Below are positions 6,032 to 14,667 of a DNA stretch of 64,000 nt, one piece after another. The number at the start of each line of letters is the position of its first letter. The first letter of the stretch is position 1. A model generated the notes under the pieces. It was not told the DNA's origin and searched no databases. It saw nothing but the letters and a program-made list of their open reading frames with translations. A program made the position numbers and the translations under genes. The stretch is from Cenarchaeum symbiosum A (GTDB lineage: Archaea > Thermoproteota > Nitrososphaeria > Nitrososphaerales > Nitrosopumilaceae), in NCBI GenBank assembly GCA_000200715.1, contig DP000238.1, forward strand, positions 1,204,593-1,268,592. Reading direction: 5' to 3'.

Positions 6032-8565
6032 TTGAAAAAGAACTGCTCCATTCCAGTCTGCTTTGGCTTGCCCAGCATCTCGTCAAAGTCAAGGCCCATG
6101 GACGAGGTGAGCTGGTCCAGAGTAGACTCCATGAACTCTAGATACTTTGACGTGTCCACCTCTCCTGCCTGGGCCATCTCGACAGGCTTGACGCCTGTCT
6201 TGTTCATCACCTTTACGTACGATATTATGTCGCCTTTTTTGACCTCCCTTGCGTTCTCGAGCAGTCTGGCCGCCCGTATGTGCTGCGGGACGGTCTTTAC
6301 GTATTCAGAGGGCGCCTTGCTTATCATCACATTGAACGCCAGATCCGCCAGCGGGACCCCCCTCTCCTCCAGCCTCTTCCCGGATGCCGCTATGGCCTTT
6401 GAGATCTTTAGCTTTGCCGATTCAAACTCGTCCTCGGTCTGTACAGCCGACAGTATGTCGAGCAGCGAATAGAACAGCTCCTTTATGAACGGGGGCGTGT
6501 GCGACTTTTTCCCCGTCAGGCCCTTGACGTCGACCTTGCCGGACTTTGTCACCCCGAAATAGTTTTTCTTCCTGTTAGATAGCACGACATACCTGTACTC
6601 TTTGTCCACCTCGAGCTCGACGCCGTGCTCCTTTTTGGCGTGCTCGACTATATCATGGATCTGCCGCTCCTCTGGATTCTTTATGAACAGCGAATCGGTG
6701 TCCCCGTACAGCACCTTTACGCCCATCTGCTCGCAGTGCGATATGGTCTGCATGATGATATAGCGCCCGACCGCCGTGGTGGCCTCGGCGGCAGGCAGAA
6801 AGTACAGCGGGAATATCTCGGCGCCCATCACCCCGTAGCTTGCGTTTAGCACCACCTTGAGGGCCTGGCTGATCACAGTATACTGCTGCCGCTGCTCCTC
6901 CGTTATAGACTGGCTCTTTGAGAGGCTCTTGTAATAGTTGACGCGCAGGTCGCGGAGCGATCCTATTATCATCGATGTAAGCCCGTTGTTTTTCGTGCAT
7001 ACCCAGTGGTTGGTATCGGGGATGGTGTTCTTTCTGCATTCGGGATGAACGCACCTGACGGTCTCGTACGAGAGGTTTCGCACCTTTATTATGCTAGGAT
7101 ACAGGCTTGCAAAATCCATAACTGTAACATCAAAGTGTATGCCCTCTTCAGGCTCGACTACGAGACCACCGCGGAACTTTTTGTCCTTGATTACGGCGTC
7201 GTTGCTTACCTGTTGAGACCTCTTTTCCAGCTCGTCCCTGCGGGGTATCAGCGCGTTGCGCTGCCTGTGCTCATAGTACAGCAGGCTCCTTATCCACTGC
7301 GAGACGCCCATGCGGGACATATCATCGATGGGCATCCGGGCAATCCTGCTGGTCACCACCAGGAGGTCCATCAGTATCTCGTTCCCAAAGGTGCTAAGCT
7401 CCAGCGTCAGGCGCGCGTCATGATAGCAATAGTTTGCAGTCTGGTATAGAGTGAGATCCCCGAGAGACACGCCATAATCGACCTTGCCCTCGCCGAGCAT
7501 CGCCTTGGACACGCTGTTCAGGGAGTAATCTGTATACTTTGCCGCAAATGCATACAGCTGGAACGACCTGTTCGAGAAGGTCCTGTACAGGTCCAGATGG
7601 ACGCCGTGCCGGAGCGTGGCCGAATCCCGCATCATGTACAGGGGTATGTCGGAATCCGCCACGCCGAGGCGCCGGGCCCGATTGTACATGTACGGCATGT
7701 CAAAGTCGTCCCCGTTGTATGTAAGCACAAACGGGTACGAGCCTATTATTGCTAGCGCGTCGCGGATCATGTCCGCCTCCTTGTCCTCGTCGTAGAACAC
7801 CACCTCGACCCCGGGGGTCACATCGTTTGCGCCCTCGTCCGCGCCGCTCTTCAGGACAAGGACCTTTCTGAGGCCGTCGGTGGCGGCAAACCCCACTGCT
7901 GTGACCCTCCTGTCCGAGATCTTGGCATCGGGGATCCTGCCCTCCTCTGAATCCACCTCGATGTCAAAGCTGAGGCGCCTTATCCGGGGTATGGGCTGGT
8001 TGAGCAGGTCCGCCCACCCCGCTATGAACTCGCGGAACTCTTTCCTGTCGGCCATGCCCTCGTCTATGAGCTTGTCCCAGAGAAGGCTCTTGAGGGCCAG
8101 TTTTACCTCGTCGGATATTGGCATGTCATGCGGAATCACCTCCCCGCCTGATACCGAATAGTACCTGCCCACTACCAGGCCCGCGTCATACAGATAGTTC
8201 TCGTAATACTTTATGTCGGATTCCCACGTGTCTATCACGTTTCTGATGCTCTTCTCCGAGTGGGTCCCGCCTATCGCAAGAGGATCAGAGACGGTTATCT
8301 TGGAGACGGGCACCTCCTTGTCGGCTATCAGGTCGTGCCGCATGACCTGCTCTATCCCGAGCACGTCCTCCCTGCCCCCAAGAAAGCCGAGCTCGGAGGG
8401 CGGCAGCCTCGTATAACAGTAGGGCTTGTGCCCCGTGTTGTCCGTCCAGTGGATGATCTTTTGCGATTCCGACTCGTAGAACTTGAGGACCACGGCCCTT
8501 GCCTGGCCATCATAGGTTGCAGATACAAGCAGTGACGGGGGAATCTCTTCATCCTGTGCAGTCAG
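6028..8565 (-). CDS. polB: Family B DNA polymerase, 845 aa, probable CTG start
   Basis: Replicative-type B-family polymerase with proofreading. Exonuclease motifs are FDIEVDSEEG (about 200), YNGDDFDMPY (about 283) and YHDARL (about 381). Polymerase motifs are DFASLYPSII (about 484), KVVLNASYG (about 570) and YGDTDS (about 620). The last residues QTGMEQFFFK form a PIP box for PCNA. The conserved N-terminal strand SLLVSATYDG lies at residue 11, yet the frame upstream has no ATG, GTG or TTG near it. CTG at 8565-8563 overlaps the deaminase stop (CTGA) and is preceded by AAAGGAGGT about 10 bases away, so I chose it; an ATT seven codons on is the alternative. From memory 845 residues is the published length for the C. 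symbiosum enzyme. Confidence 0.95.
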   Translation of the reverse strand: MTAQDEEIPPSLLVSATYDGQARAVVLKFYESESQKIIHWTDNTGHKPYCYTRLPPSELGFLGGREDVLGIEQVMRHDLIADKEVPVSKITVSDPLAIGGTHSEKSIRNVIDTWESDIKYYENYLYDAGLVVGRYYSVSGGEVIPHDMPISDEVKLALKSLLWDKLIDEGMADRKEFREFIAGWADLLNQPIPRIRRLSFDIEVDSEEGRIPDAKISDRRVTAVGFAATDGLRKVLVLKSGADEGANDVTPGVEVVFYDEDKEADMIRDALAIIGSYPFVLTYNGDDFDMPYMYNRARRLGVADSDIPLYMMRDSATLRHGVHLDLYRTFSNRSFQLYAFAAKYTDYSLNSVSKAMLGEGKVDYGVSLGDLTLYQTANYCYHDARLTLELSTFGNEILMDLLVVTSRIARMPIDDMSRMGVSQWIRSLLYYEHRQRNALIPRRDELEKRSQQVSNDAVIKDKKFRGGLVVEPEEGIHFDVTVMDFASLYPSIIKVRNLSYETVRCVHPECRKNTIPDTNHWVCTKNNGLTSMIIGSLRDLRVNYYKSLSKSQSITEEQRQQYTVISQALKVVLNASYGVMGAEIFPLYFLPAAEATTAVGRYIIMQTISHCEQMGVKVLYGDTDSLFIKNPEERQIHDIVEHAKKEHGVELEVDKEYRYVVLSNRKKNYFGVTKSGKVDVKGLTGKKSHTPPFIKELFYSLLDILSAVQTEDEFESAKLKISKAIAASGKRLEERGVPLADLAFNVMISKAPSEYVKTVPQHIRAARLLENAREVKKGDIISYVKVMNKTGVKPVEMAQAGEVDTSKYLEFMESTLDQLTSSMGLDFDEMLGKPKQTGMEQFFFK

Positions 8566-9092
8566 CGCACCGGCACCTCCTTTGTTCCCCCGGGCATCCT
8601 TGACGCCCAGTATGTGATCTTCTCCTTGTCCATCATGGTTATGCTGGCCGATGCATCTTTTACCAGCTTGGAGGCGTTCTCCGGATATGTATCCAGGCAG
8701 ACAAACCGCCTGATTCCTATGGTCACCGCCATCTTTGTGCACTCTAAACACGGAGAGAACGTCGTATACATGGTGGCGTTGCCTCCCCCTGCGCCTATTC
8801 CCAGTATCGCACAGTGCATTATCGCGTTGGCCTCTGCATGGTTGCACAGGCACCGGTCCAGGCCCTCGCCTGAGCGGATCTTGCCCTCCATGCGCTCTAT
8901 GCACCTTTCGCACCCGCCCTCGAAGCAGTTCTTTACGCCGGGGGGCGTCCCGTTGTATCCTGTGGCCAGCTGCCTGTGATCCCTGACTATGACGGCCCCC
9001 ACCTTTCTGACCATGCAGTTGGATCGGAGCTTTGCCAGCTCCGCCTGCAGCATGAAATATTCGTCCCAGGACGGGCGCTCAAAACCGCTCAA
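8562..9092 (-). CDS. Deoxycytidylate (dCMP) deaminase family protein, about 176 aa
   Basis: Zinc-dependent deaminase of the dCMP/ComEB type, converting dCMP to dUMP for thymidylate synthesis. Seen: RPSWDEYFMLQAELAKLRS at the N-terminus, VGAVIVRDHRQLATGYNGTP, then the zinc site HAEANAI (His plus catalytic Glu) and SPCLECTKM (two Cys). A cysteine-rich insert CFEGGCERC lies between. The upstream open frame extends to 9203, but homology begins at ERPSWDEY, and the TTG at 9092 is the first good start just before it. It overlaps the polymerase start by CTGA, tying nucleotide supply to replication. Confidence 0.88.
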   Translation of the reverse strand: MSGFERPSWDEYFMLQAELAKLRSNCMVRKVGAVIVRDHRQLATGYNGTPPGVKNCFEGGCERCIERMEGKIRSGEGLDRCLCNHAEANAIMHCAILGIGAGGGNATMYTTFSPCLECTKMAVTIGIRRFVCLDTYPENASKLVKDASASITMMDKEKITYWASRMPGGTKEVPVR

Positions 9093-9120
9093 CGGCCATG
9101 GTGCCACCGCCCGGCATATT

Positions 9121-10689
9121 ATGGTATATGCCCCGGTGTACGAAACCATAAAACAACAGGCCGCGTCAGGGCCGCGCGTGGAGACCGCACACATAACGGG
9201 CAAATACGTAGAGCCCGGCGCCGTCGAGAGGCGCGACTACCAGGTGGGCCTTGCCGAGCAGGCCATACGGGAAAACTGCATAGTGGTGCTGCCTACCGGC
9301 CTCGGCAAGACGGCCGTGGCCCTGCAGGTGATCTCCCACTATTTGGACGAAGGCAGGGGGGCTCTCTTCCTTGCGCCGACAAGGGTGCTGGTAAACCAGC
9401 ACCGCCAGTTCCTGGGCAGGGCCCTTACCATATCCGATATTACCCTGGTCACAGGCGAGGACACCGTCCCGAGGCGCAAAAAAGCTTGGGGCGGCAGCGT
9501 GATCTGCGCCACCCCCGAGATAACAAGAAACGACATAGCGCGCGGAATGGTCCCGCTCGAACAGTTCGGCCTGGTTGTGTTCGACGAGGCCCACAGGGCG
9601 GTGGGCGACTATGCCTATTCCGCAATAGCGCGTGCAGTGGGGGAGAACTCTAGAATGATCGGCATGACTGCGACCCTTCCAAGCGAGAGGGAGAAAGCCG
9701 ACGAGATAATGGGCACTCTTCTCTCAAAGAGCATAGCACAAAGGACCGAAGACGACCCGGATGTAAAGCCCTACGTGCAGGAGACCGAAACTGAATGGAT
9801 AAAGGTGGAGCTGCCCCCGGAGATGAAGGAGATCCAAAAGCTCCTGAAGATGGCCCTCGACGAAAGATATGCGGCCCTCAAGAGGTGCGGCTATGATCTC
9901 GGCTCGAACAGGTCGCTCTCGGCTCTGCTCCGCCTTCGCATGGTCGTTCTAAGCGGCAACAGGCGGGCGGCAAAGCCTTTGTTTACTGCGATACGCATCA
10001 CATACGCGCTCAACATATTCGAGGCCCACGGGGTCACGCCGTTTCTAAAGTTCTGCGAGAGGACCGTCAAGAAAAAGGGCGCCGGTGTTGCAGAGCTGTT
10101 CGAGGAGGACAGAAACTTTACAGGGGCCATGGCGCGCGCAAAGGCGGCGCAGGCAGCCGGCATGGAGCATCCAAAGATACCAAAGTTGGAAGAGGCTGTG
10201 CGCGGGGCCAAAGGGAAGGCGCTGGTCTTTACAAGCTACAGGGACTCTGTCGATTTAATACACTCAAAGCTGCAGGCTGCCGGGATAAACTCGGGGATCC
10301 TCATAGGAAAGGCGGGAGAAAAGGGCCTCAAGCAGAAAAAACAGGTAGAGACTGTCGCCAAGTTCCGCGACGGGGGATACGACGTGCTCGTATCTACAAG
10401 AGTGGGCGAGGAGGGCCTCGACATATCGGAGGTAAACCTTGTGGTATTCTATGACAATGTCCCAAGCTCGATAAGGTATGTGCAGAGAAGGGGCAGGACC
10501 GGCAGGAAGGACGCGGGCAAGCTGGTGGTACTGATGGCAAAGGGGACTATAGACGAGGCATACTACTGGATAGGCCGGCGCAAGATTACTGCCGCCAGGG
10601 GCATGGGGGACAGGATGAACAAGTCGCTTGCAGCGGGGGGCCCTGCGCCAAAGGCAGCCCCAAAAAAGGGGCTCGAGGGCTATTTCTAG
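9121..10689 (+). CDS. Hef/FANCM-like SF2 helicase, 522 aa
   Basis: ATP-dependent DNA helicase of the Hef/FANCM group, acting on stalled or branched forks. Seen in order: YVEPGAVERRDYQ (Q-motif region, about 28), LPTGLGKTAVA (Walker A, about 59), FLAPTRVLVNQH, FDEAHRAVGDYAY (DEAH box, about 152), GMTATLP (motif III), an inserted helical domain (about 240-380), ALVFTSYRDSVD (motif IV), STRVGEEGLDI (motif V) and QRRGRTGR (motif VI). Unlike euryarchaeal Hef there is no C-terminal ERCC4 nuclease or helix-hairpin-helix; it ends at LEGYF. The ATG at 9121 is chosen because sequence further upstream is shadow of the divergent deaminase. Confidence 0.92.
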   Translation: MVYAPVYETIKQQAASGPRVETAHITGKYVEPGAVERRDYQVGLAEQAIRENCIVVLPTGLGKTAVALQVISHYLDEGRGALFLAPTRVLVNQHRQFLGRALTISDITLVTGEDTVPRRKKAWGGSVICATPEITRNDIARGMVPLEQFGLVVFDEAHRAVGDYAYSAIARAVGENSRMIGMTATLPSEREKADEIMGTLLSKSIAQRTEDDPDVKPYVQETETEWIKVELPPEMKEIQKLLKMALDERYAALKRCGYDLGSNRSLSALLRLRMVVLSGNRRAAKPLFTAIRITYALNIFEAHGVTPFLKFCERTVKKKGAGVAELFEEDRNFTGAMARAKAAQAAGMEHPKIPKLEEAVRGAKGKALVFTSYRDSVDLIHSKLQAAGINSGILIGKAGEKGLKQKKQVETVAKFRDGGYDVLVSTRVGEEGLDISEVNLVVFYDNVPSSIRYVQRRGRTGRKDAGKLVVLMAKGTIDEAYYWIGRRKITAARGMGDRMNKSLAAGGPAPKAAPKKGLEGYF

Positions 10690-10695
10690 GCGGGC

Positions 10696-10974
10696 TTATC
10701 CCAGGCGCTTTATCACGTGGTAGCCAAACTCGGATTTTACCGGCTCGGATACCTCGCCTACCTGCAGGCGGAACGCGGCATCCTCAAACGGCTTTACCAT
10801 CTTGCCCCTGCCAAAGTAGCCCAAGCTGCCGTCCCTCTTTGCGCTGCCCCCGTCTATCGAGAGCTCCTTTGCCAGCTTTCCAAACTTTTCGCCCGCCTTG
10901 AGGCGCTCTTGCACTGCGAGCGCCTCGCCCTGCTTTTTTACCAGTATGTGCGAGCACTTTATCTTGTCCGCCAT
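10696..10974 (-). CDS. Parvulin-type peptidyl-prolyl cis/trans isomerase, 92 aa
   Basis: A minimal stand-alone parvulin (rotamase) of the kind found in Thaumarchaeota. Seen: KIKCSHILVKKQGEAL at the start, GEKFGKLAKELSIDGGSA, RDGSLGYFGRGKMVKPFEDAAF and the closing FGYHVIKRLG, the full single-domain fold. The usual length is about 90-100. The ATG at 10974 begins MADKIKCSHILV; the open frame further upstream lacks homology. No signal peptide, so it is cytoplasmic and helps protein folding. It converges on the helicase gene with a 6-base gap. Confidence 0.93.
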   Translation of the reverse strand: MADKIKCSHILVKKQGEALAVQERLKAGEKFGKLAKELSIDGGSAKRDGSLGYFGRGKMVKPFEDAAFRLQVGEVSEPVKSEFGYHVIKRLG

Positions 10975-11093
10975 GCGCGCGCACATTCCATACCCTGCTA
11001 TAACTTCTCGGTATGCAGGGCCCTGCCGGCCGGCAGATCTTCCGGGCGGGCCCGCCAAGCTAGACTTTTAATTGGGATCCGGCGGGGCGGCGC

Positions 11094-11495
11094 ATGTCTT
11101 TGTATTTTACGATAAAGACGGCCAACCTGGCCCTGCCCGACGTGGTAAAGAGGTACAACCACGTCCTGGCGTGCAAGAGCGAGGTGATGAGGGCCGAGAA
11201 GCAGATCCAGGTGTCCATCTCGTCGTCGGGCGGTCTGGACAAGTACGCGGAGCTCAAGCAGCAGTTCAACTCGAGGATAACCGAGTTCTACCGCTCGATA
11301 GAGGAGCTGGAGAAGACGGGCGTGGTGGTCAAGAGCATAGACGAGGGGCTCCTGGACTTTCCCGCAAAGCGCTTTGGGGACGACATCTGGCTGTGCTGGA
11401 AGGTGGGCGAGCGCGAGATCAAGTTCTGGCATGAAAAGGACTCGGGGTTTGACGGAAGAAAGCCCATAGAGGTAAGTGACGAGTCACTAGTGTAG
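11094..11495 (+). CDS. DUF2203 family protein, 133 aa
   Basis: Matches the DUF2203 pattern: FTIKTANLALPDVVKRY at the N-terminus, two long helices (about 18-85), then GLLDFPAKRFGDDIWLCWKVGE and IKFWHEKDSGFDGRKPI at the C-terminus. Function of the family is not known. The TATA-like CTTTTAATTG at 11066-11075 is about 25 bases before the ATG, so the mRNA is probably leaderless. Its stop at 11493-11495 is directly followed by the ATG of the prenyltransferase, so they form an operon. Confidence 0.82.
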   Translation: MSLYFTIKTANLALPDVVKRYNHVLACKSEVMRAEKQIQVSISSSGGLDKYAELKQQFNSRITEFYRSIEELEKTGVVVKSIDEGLLDFPAKRFGDDIWLCWKVGEREIKFWHEKDSGFDGRKPIEVSDESLV

Positions 11496-12374
11496 ATGCT
11501 CTCCTCCTGGCTGCGCGTAATACGCGTCCGGTTCCTGCTCGCGTCGGTGATAGCCGTATCAGCGGGCCTTGCCCTCTCCTGGTGGCACGGCCACGGAATA
11601 GACGCGCTCACAGCGGCACTCACCATGGCCGGAGTGGCCGCTCTTCATGCAAGCGTGGACATGCTCAACGACTACTGGGACTACAAGCGCGGCATAGATA
11701 CGAGAACCAAGAGGACCCCGATGAGCGGGGGGACAGGGGTGCTGCCAGAGGGCCTGCTGAGCCCCCGCCAGGTGTACCGCGCCGGCATCATATCACTGGT
11801 GCTCGGGACTGCCGCCGGCGCATACTTTGTGATCACAACGGGGCCCGTCATAGCTGCGATACTCGGCTTTGCGGTGGTCTCGATTTACTTTTACTCGACA
11901 AGGATTGTGGACTCGGGCCTCTCCGAGGTGCTCGTCGGGGTCAAGGGGGCGATGATCGTCCTTGGCGCCTACTACATACAGGCGCCCGAGATCACGCCGG
12001 CCGCCCTCCTCGTCGGCGCGGCAGTGGGGGCGCTGTCATCTGCGGTCCTCTTTGTGGCGTCGTTTCCGGACCACGACGCAGACAAGGAGCGCGGCAGAAA
12101 AACGCTGGTGATAATACTGGGCAAAAAGAGGGCCTCGCGCATACTCTGGGTCTTTCCAGCTGTGGCGTATTCATCCGTGATAGCGGGGGTGATTATCCAG
12201 GTGCTGCCAGTGTACTCCCTCGCCATGCTGCTTGCCGCCCCCCTTGCGGCAATATCGGCAAGGGGCCTTGCCAAAGAGTATGACGGGGACAGGATCATAC
12301 GGGTCATGCGCGGCACGCTGCGGTTCAGCAGGACTGCAGGCGCGCTGCTGGTGCTGGGAATACTGCTTGGTTGA
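11496..12374 (+). CDS. UbiA-family prenyltransferase (MenA-like), 292 aa
   Basis: Integral membrane enzyme that attaches a prenyl chain to an aromatic or other acceptor. The two Mg-diphosphate motifs are NDYWDYKRGID (about 58) and SFPDHDADKERGRKTL (about 187). Eight or nine hydrophobic segments span residues 10-290. The arrangement is closest to 1,4-dihydroxy-2-naphthoate prenyltransferase (MenA) in menaquinone synthesis; a role in the archaeal quinone pathway is likely but other UbiA enzymes (for lipid or heme side chains) cannot be excluded. It is translationally adjacent to the DUF2203 gene. Confidence 0.85.
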   Translation: MLSSWLRVIRVRFLLASVIAVSAGLALSWWHGHGIDALTAALTMAGVAALHASVDMLNDYWDYKRGIDTRTKRTPMSGGTGVLPEGLLSPRQVYRAGIISLVLGTAAGAYFVITTGPVIAAILGFAVVSIYFYSTRIVDSGLSEVLVGVKGAMIVLGAYYIQAPEITPAALLVGAAVGALSSAVLFVASFPDHDADKERGRKTLVIILGKKRASRILWVFPAVAYSSVIAGVIIQVLPVYSLAMLLAAPLAAISARGLAKEYDGDRIIRVMRGTLRFSRTAGALLVLGILLG

Positions 12375-12682
12375 GTGGAACTAGACTCGAGACTGTGTAA
12401 GCATAAGATGGGCATGCGATCAAGTACCAGAACCGATAGAATTATTCTCCATAAAATCATGGAATTCCCACACCCCCTGATAAAGATCTGAAGATCTCTG
12501 CCCCTCTGACGGACCAGTCCAGACGAAAGCGCCATCTCATCAAAAGGGTCGGTATTTGAATTAGTCACGTATGTTGGGGACGAACGTAGTGAAGTACCAG
12601 CACAATCTGTCCATCTTCACCCAGATCATGCGATTCTAACTGCACCATGAGAGTCAATCGGGTGTAAATAAATTGGGATCAC
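12375..12682. other. Gap with no recognised gene
   Basis: About 300 bases of lower GC between the UbiA gene and the accessory zone. A minus-strand frame here is open into the UbiA gene, but it has no homology that I can see and is mostly antisense to UbiA. I see no tRNA, repeat or clear promoter. It marks the change from housekeeping sequence to the transposase-remnant array. Confidence 0.4.
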
Positions 12683-12820
12683 TTATTCTACTATCACGTT
12701 ATCATCTGTCATGTCAACGAAGATGGTTTGTATAATCTGCGGGTTCCTAATATCTCCAATGTCATCAGAAGTTACTTCTTTCGTTTCTCCATCCCGCAGA
12801 GTAACATTGTGCTGTCCCAT
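12683..12820 (-). CDS. Small ORF of the tandem-array family, divergent member, 45 aa
   Basis: Begins MGQHNVTLRDGETKEVTSDD and ends VDMTDDNVIVE. It aligns along its full length with the 46-residue ORFs at 13289, 13865 and 14441 (shared pattern V-T-L/M-R-x-G-E-T/S-K, then R, I-I, F, T-D/E-D/E, V/I-E), at roughly one-third identity. A TATA-like TTTTCATATA (12841-12850, minus strand) lies about 25 bases before the ATG, so a leaderless message is plausible. It is acidic and soluble. Function unknown. Conservation of frame and promoter across diverged copies argues for a real gene. Confidence 0.6.
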   Translation of the reverse strand: MGQHNVTLRDGETKEVTSDDIGDIRNPQIIQTIFVDMTDDNVIVE

Positions 12821-12939
12821 AGGCTGATAGAGCTTCTATGTATATGAAAACTTACCAACTTTACAGGGAATTGGAAGATAAATCAAGGGTTGTTGAATAA
12901 GTCGACTAGGAGGCAGCATAGTATAATCTCCTTTGTACA

Positions 12940-13202
12940 TTATGCGTACATAGCCACCAACCGGTTGTAAAGCGACACCCTGATCAGGATTTCCCGCATG
13001 ATGCTCCCTGCCTTCCTGGCCTGCACGGACTCGCCGAATATCTTTTTGGACCCCTCAAACACCATCTCCACGGATGTCCAGCAGTCGTATCCAATATCCT
13101 TGTTCCACTCGTCGTACCGGCCCACCTAGGCCTTGACCACGAGCTGCCCGGCACGGCAGCCCGTGCCCAACCTCGAGTTTATCCTGATCGTGGAGATGAA
13201 CA
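12940..13202 (-). pseudogene. Transposase C-terminal fragment A (IS5/IS4-type)
   Basis: The minus-strand frame reads ISTIRINSRLGTGCRAGQ, a stop codon (TAG), then GRYDEWNKDIGYDCWTSVEM, EGSKKIFGESVQARKAGS and a natural end LYNRLVAMYA. This resembles the end of DDE transposases of the IS5/IS4 group, where a YGxR-xxxE-xxFSxxKRxFG segment carries the last catalytic Glu. The N-terminal two-thirds is absent and there is an internal stop, so it is a remnant. This copy keeps the most natural C-terminus. Confidence 0.75.
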
Positions 13203-13288
13203 TGTGTAACTGCAGTCACGGAAACCTTCAGTTTCTGGACAGCTATCTTGGGTCTAGCTTAAACATACGCAACGTATTGGCAGAATTA

Positions 13289-13429
13289 CTAGATTTCTAT
13301 GGTCATGCTTTCTTCTGTCACTCTATCGAACACGGCACGTATAATGTGTGTGCGCTTTTCATCTACAAGACTTGAGCAGGTTATTACTTTTGATTCCCCG
13401 CACCGCATAGTAACGTCTTGTATGTCCAT
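13289..13429 (-). CDS. Small ORF of the tandem-array family, copy 1, 46 aa
   Basis: Starts MDIQDVTMRCGESKVITCSS and ends VTEESMTIEI. The ATG at 13429 has GTTTTTATAC (13451-13460) about 26 bases upstream on the minus strand, good archaeal TATA spacing for leaderless transcription. No signal peptide, membrane segment or known domain; two cysteines, mixed charge. It is not part of the neighbouring transposase frame. The copy at 13865 is identical. Confidence 0.6.
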   Translation of the reverse strand: MDIQDVTMRCGESKVITCSSLVDEKRTHIIRAVFDRVTEESMTIEI

Positions 13430-13450
13430 TATGAATTAAGACATCTACGC

Positions 13451-13460
13451 GTATAAAAAC
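13451..13460 (-). promoter_or_regulatory. TATA box of the 46-aa ORF, repeated in every unit
   Basis: GTTTTTATAC on the minus strand, centred 26 bases before the ORF start. The same box is at 14027-14036 and 14603-14612 before copies 2 and 3. Confidence 0.5.
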
Positions 13461-13515
13461 ATAGTATTGTTACCGGGGCGGGGCTACCCCAGGGTAGCAT
13501 CATCCCCCTTGTACA

Positions 13516-13778
13516 TCATGTGAGCATGGCCACAAACCGGCTGCAGGCCAACACCTCGATCAAGATCTACCGAATGATGTCCCCTCCCTTCCTGGCCTGC
13601 ACGGCATCGCCGAATATCTTTTTGAACCCCGCAAACACCATCTCCACGGATGTCCTGCGGCCGTATCCAATATCCTTGTTCCACTCGTCGTACCGGCCCA
13701 CCTAGGCCTTGACCACGAGCTGCCCGGCACGGCAGCCCGTGCCCAACCTCGAGTTTATCCTGATCGTGGAGATGAACA
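13516..13778 (-). pseudogene. Transposase C-terminal fragment B
   Basis: Same segment as fragment A, shifted by 576 bases. Internal stops interrupt the frame (TAG after VVKA and TAG after DIIR). It contains GYGRRTSVEMVFAGFKKIFG, the part around the third acidic catalytic residue, and ends VLACSRFVAMLT. Non-functional. Confidence 0.75.
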
Positions 13779-13864
13779 TGTGTAACTGCAGTCACGGAAA
13801 CCTTCAGTTTCTGGACAGCTATCTTGGGTCTAGCTTAAACATACGCAACGTATTGGCAGAATTA

Positions 13865-14005
13865 CTAGATTTCTATGGTCATGCTTTCTTCTGTCACTCT
13901 ATCGAACACGGCACGTATAATGTGTGTGCGCTTTTCATCTACAAGACTTGAGCAGGTTATTACTTTTGATTCCCCGCACCGCATAGTAACGTCTTGTATG
14001 TCCAT
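13865..14005 (-). CDS. Small ORF of the tandem-array family, copy 2, 46 aa
   Basis: Base-for-base repeat of the copy at 13289-13429, with the same upstream TATA box at 14027-14036. The identity suggests a very recent duplication of the whole 576-base unit. Confidence 0.6.
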   Translation of the reverse strand: MDIQDVTMRCGESKVITCSSLVDEKRTHIIRAVFDRVTEESMTIEI

Positions 14006-14091
14006 TATGAATTAAGACATCTACGCGTATAAAAACATAGTATTGTTACCGGGGCGGGGCTACCCCAGGGTAGCATCATCCCCCTTGTACA

Positions 14092-14354
14092 TCATGTGAG
14101 CATGGCCACAAACCGGCTGCAGGCCAACACCTCGATCAAGATCTACCGAATGATGTCCCCTCCCTTCCTGGCCTGCACGGCATCGCCGAATATCTTTTTG
14201 AACCCCGCAAACACCATCTCCACGGATGTCCTGCGGCCGTATCCAATATCCTTGTCCCACTCGTCGTACTGGCCCACTTGGGCCTTGACCACGAACTGCC
14301 CGGCACGGCAGCCCGTGCCCAACCTCGAGTTTATCCTGATCGTGGAGATGAACA
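14092..14354 (-). pseudogene. Transposase C-terminal fragment C
   Basis: Third copy of the fragment. Here the first internal stop is absent (VVKAQVGQYDEWDKDIGYG reads through), but the TAG after DIIR remains, so the last 20 codons are cut off. No N-terminal catalytic Asp region is present. Confidence 0.75.
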
Positions 14355-14440
14355 TGTGGAACTGCAGGCACGGAAACCTTCAGTTTCTGGACAGCTATCT
14401 TGGGTCTAGCTTAAACATACGCAACGTATTGGCAGAATTA

Positions 14441-14581
14441 CTAGATTTCTATGGTCATGCTTTCTTCTGTCACTCTATCGAACATAAAACGTATAATATG
14501 TGAACGCTTTTCATCTACAAGACTTGTGGAGGTTATTACTTTTGATTCCCCGCACCGTAGAGTAACGTCTTGCATGTCCAT
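14441..14581 (-). CDS. Small ORF of the tandem-array family, variant copy 3, 46 aa
   Basis: Same length and frame as copies 1 and 2 but with conservative changes: I3M, M8L, C18S, S19T, T27S, A32F, V33M. No stop or frameshift has appeared although most of the changes alter the protein, while the linked transposase fragments have stops. TATA box at 14603-14612. This pattern suggests that the ORF is kept while the transposase decays. Confidence 0.6.
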   Translation of the reverse strand: MDMQDVTLRCGESKVITSTSLVDEKRSHIIRFMFDRVTEESMTIEI

Positions 14582-14667
14582 AAGGGATTAAGACATCTAC
14601 GCGTATAAAAACATAGTATTGTTACCGGGGCGGGGTTACCCCAGGGTAGCATCATCCCCCTTGTACA

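Noticed and set aside
8566-8913. N-terminal 116-residue extension of the DNA polymerase frame
   Set aside because: It is antisense-phase shadow of the deaminase coding region, Arg/Gly/His-rich and without family resemblance; PolB homology begins at SLLVSATYDG.
11972-12568. 198-residue minus-strand ORF overlapping the end of UbiA
   Set aside because: Two-thirds is antisense to UbiA; the remaining N-terminal part is protein-like in places but lacks a promoter or any homology I can see.
13133-13951. Two identical plus-strand 80-residue ORFs (13133-13375 and 13709-13951)
   Set aside because: They are repeated only because the 576-base unit is; they lie opposite the transposase fragment and the 46-residue ORF, have no promoter, and the third unit breaks the similarity of their ends.
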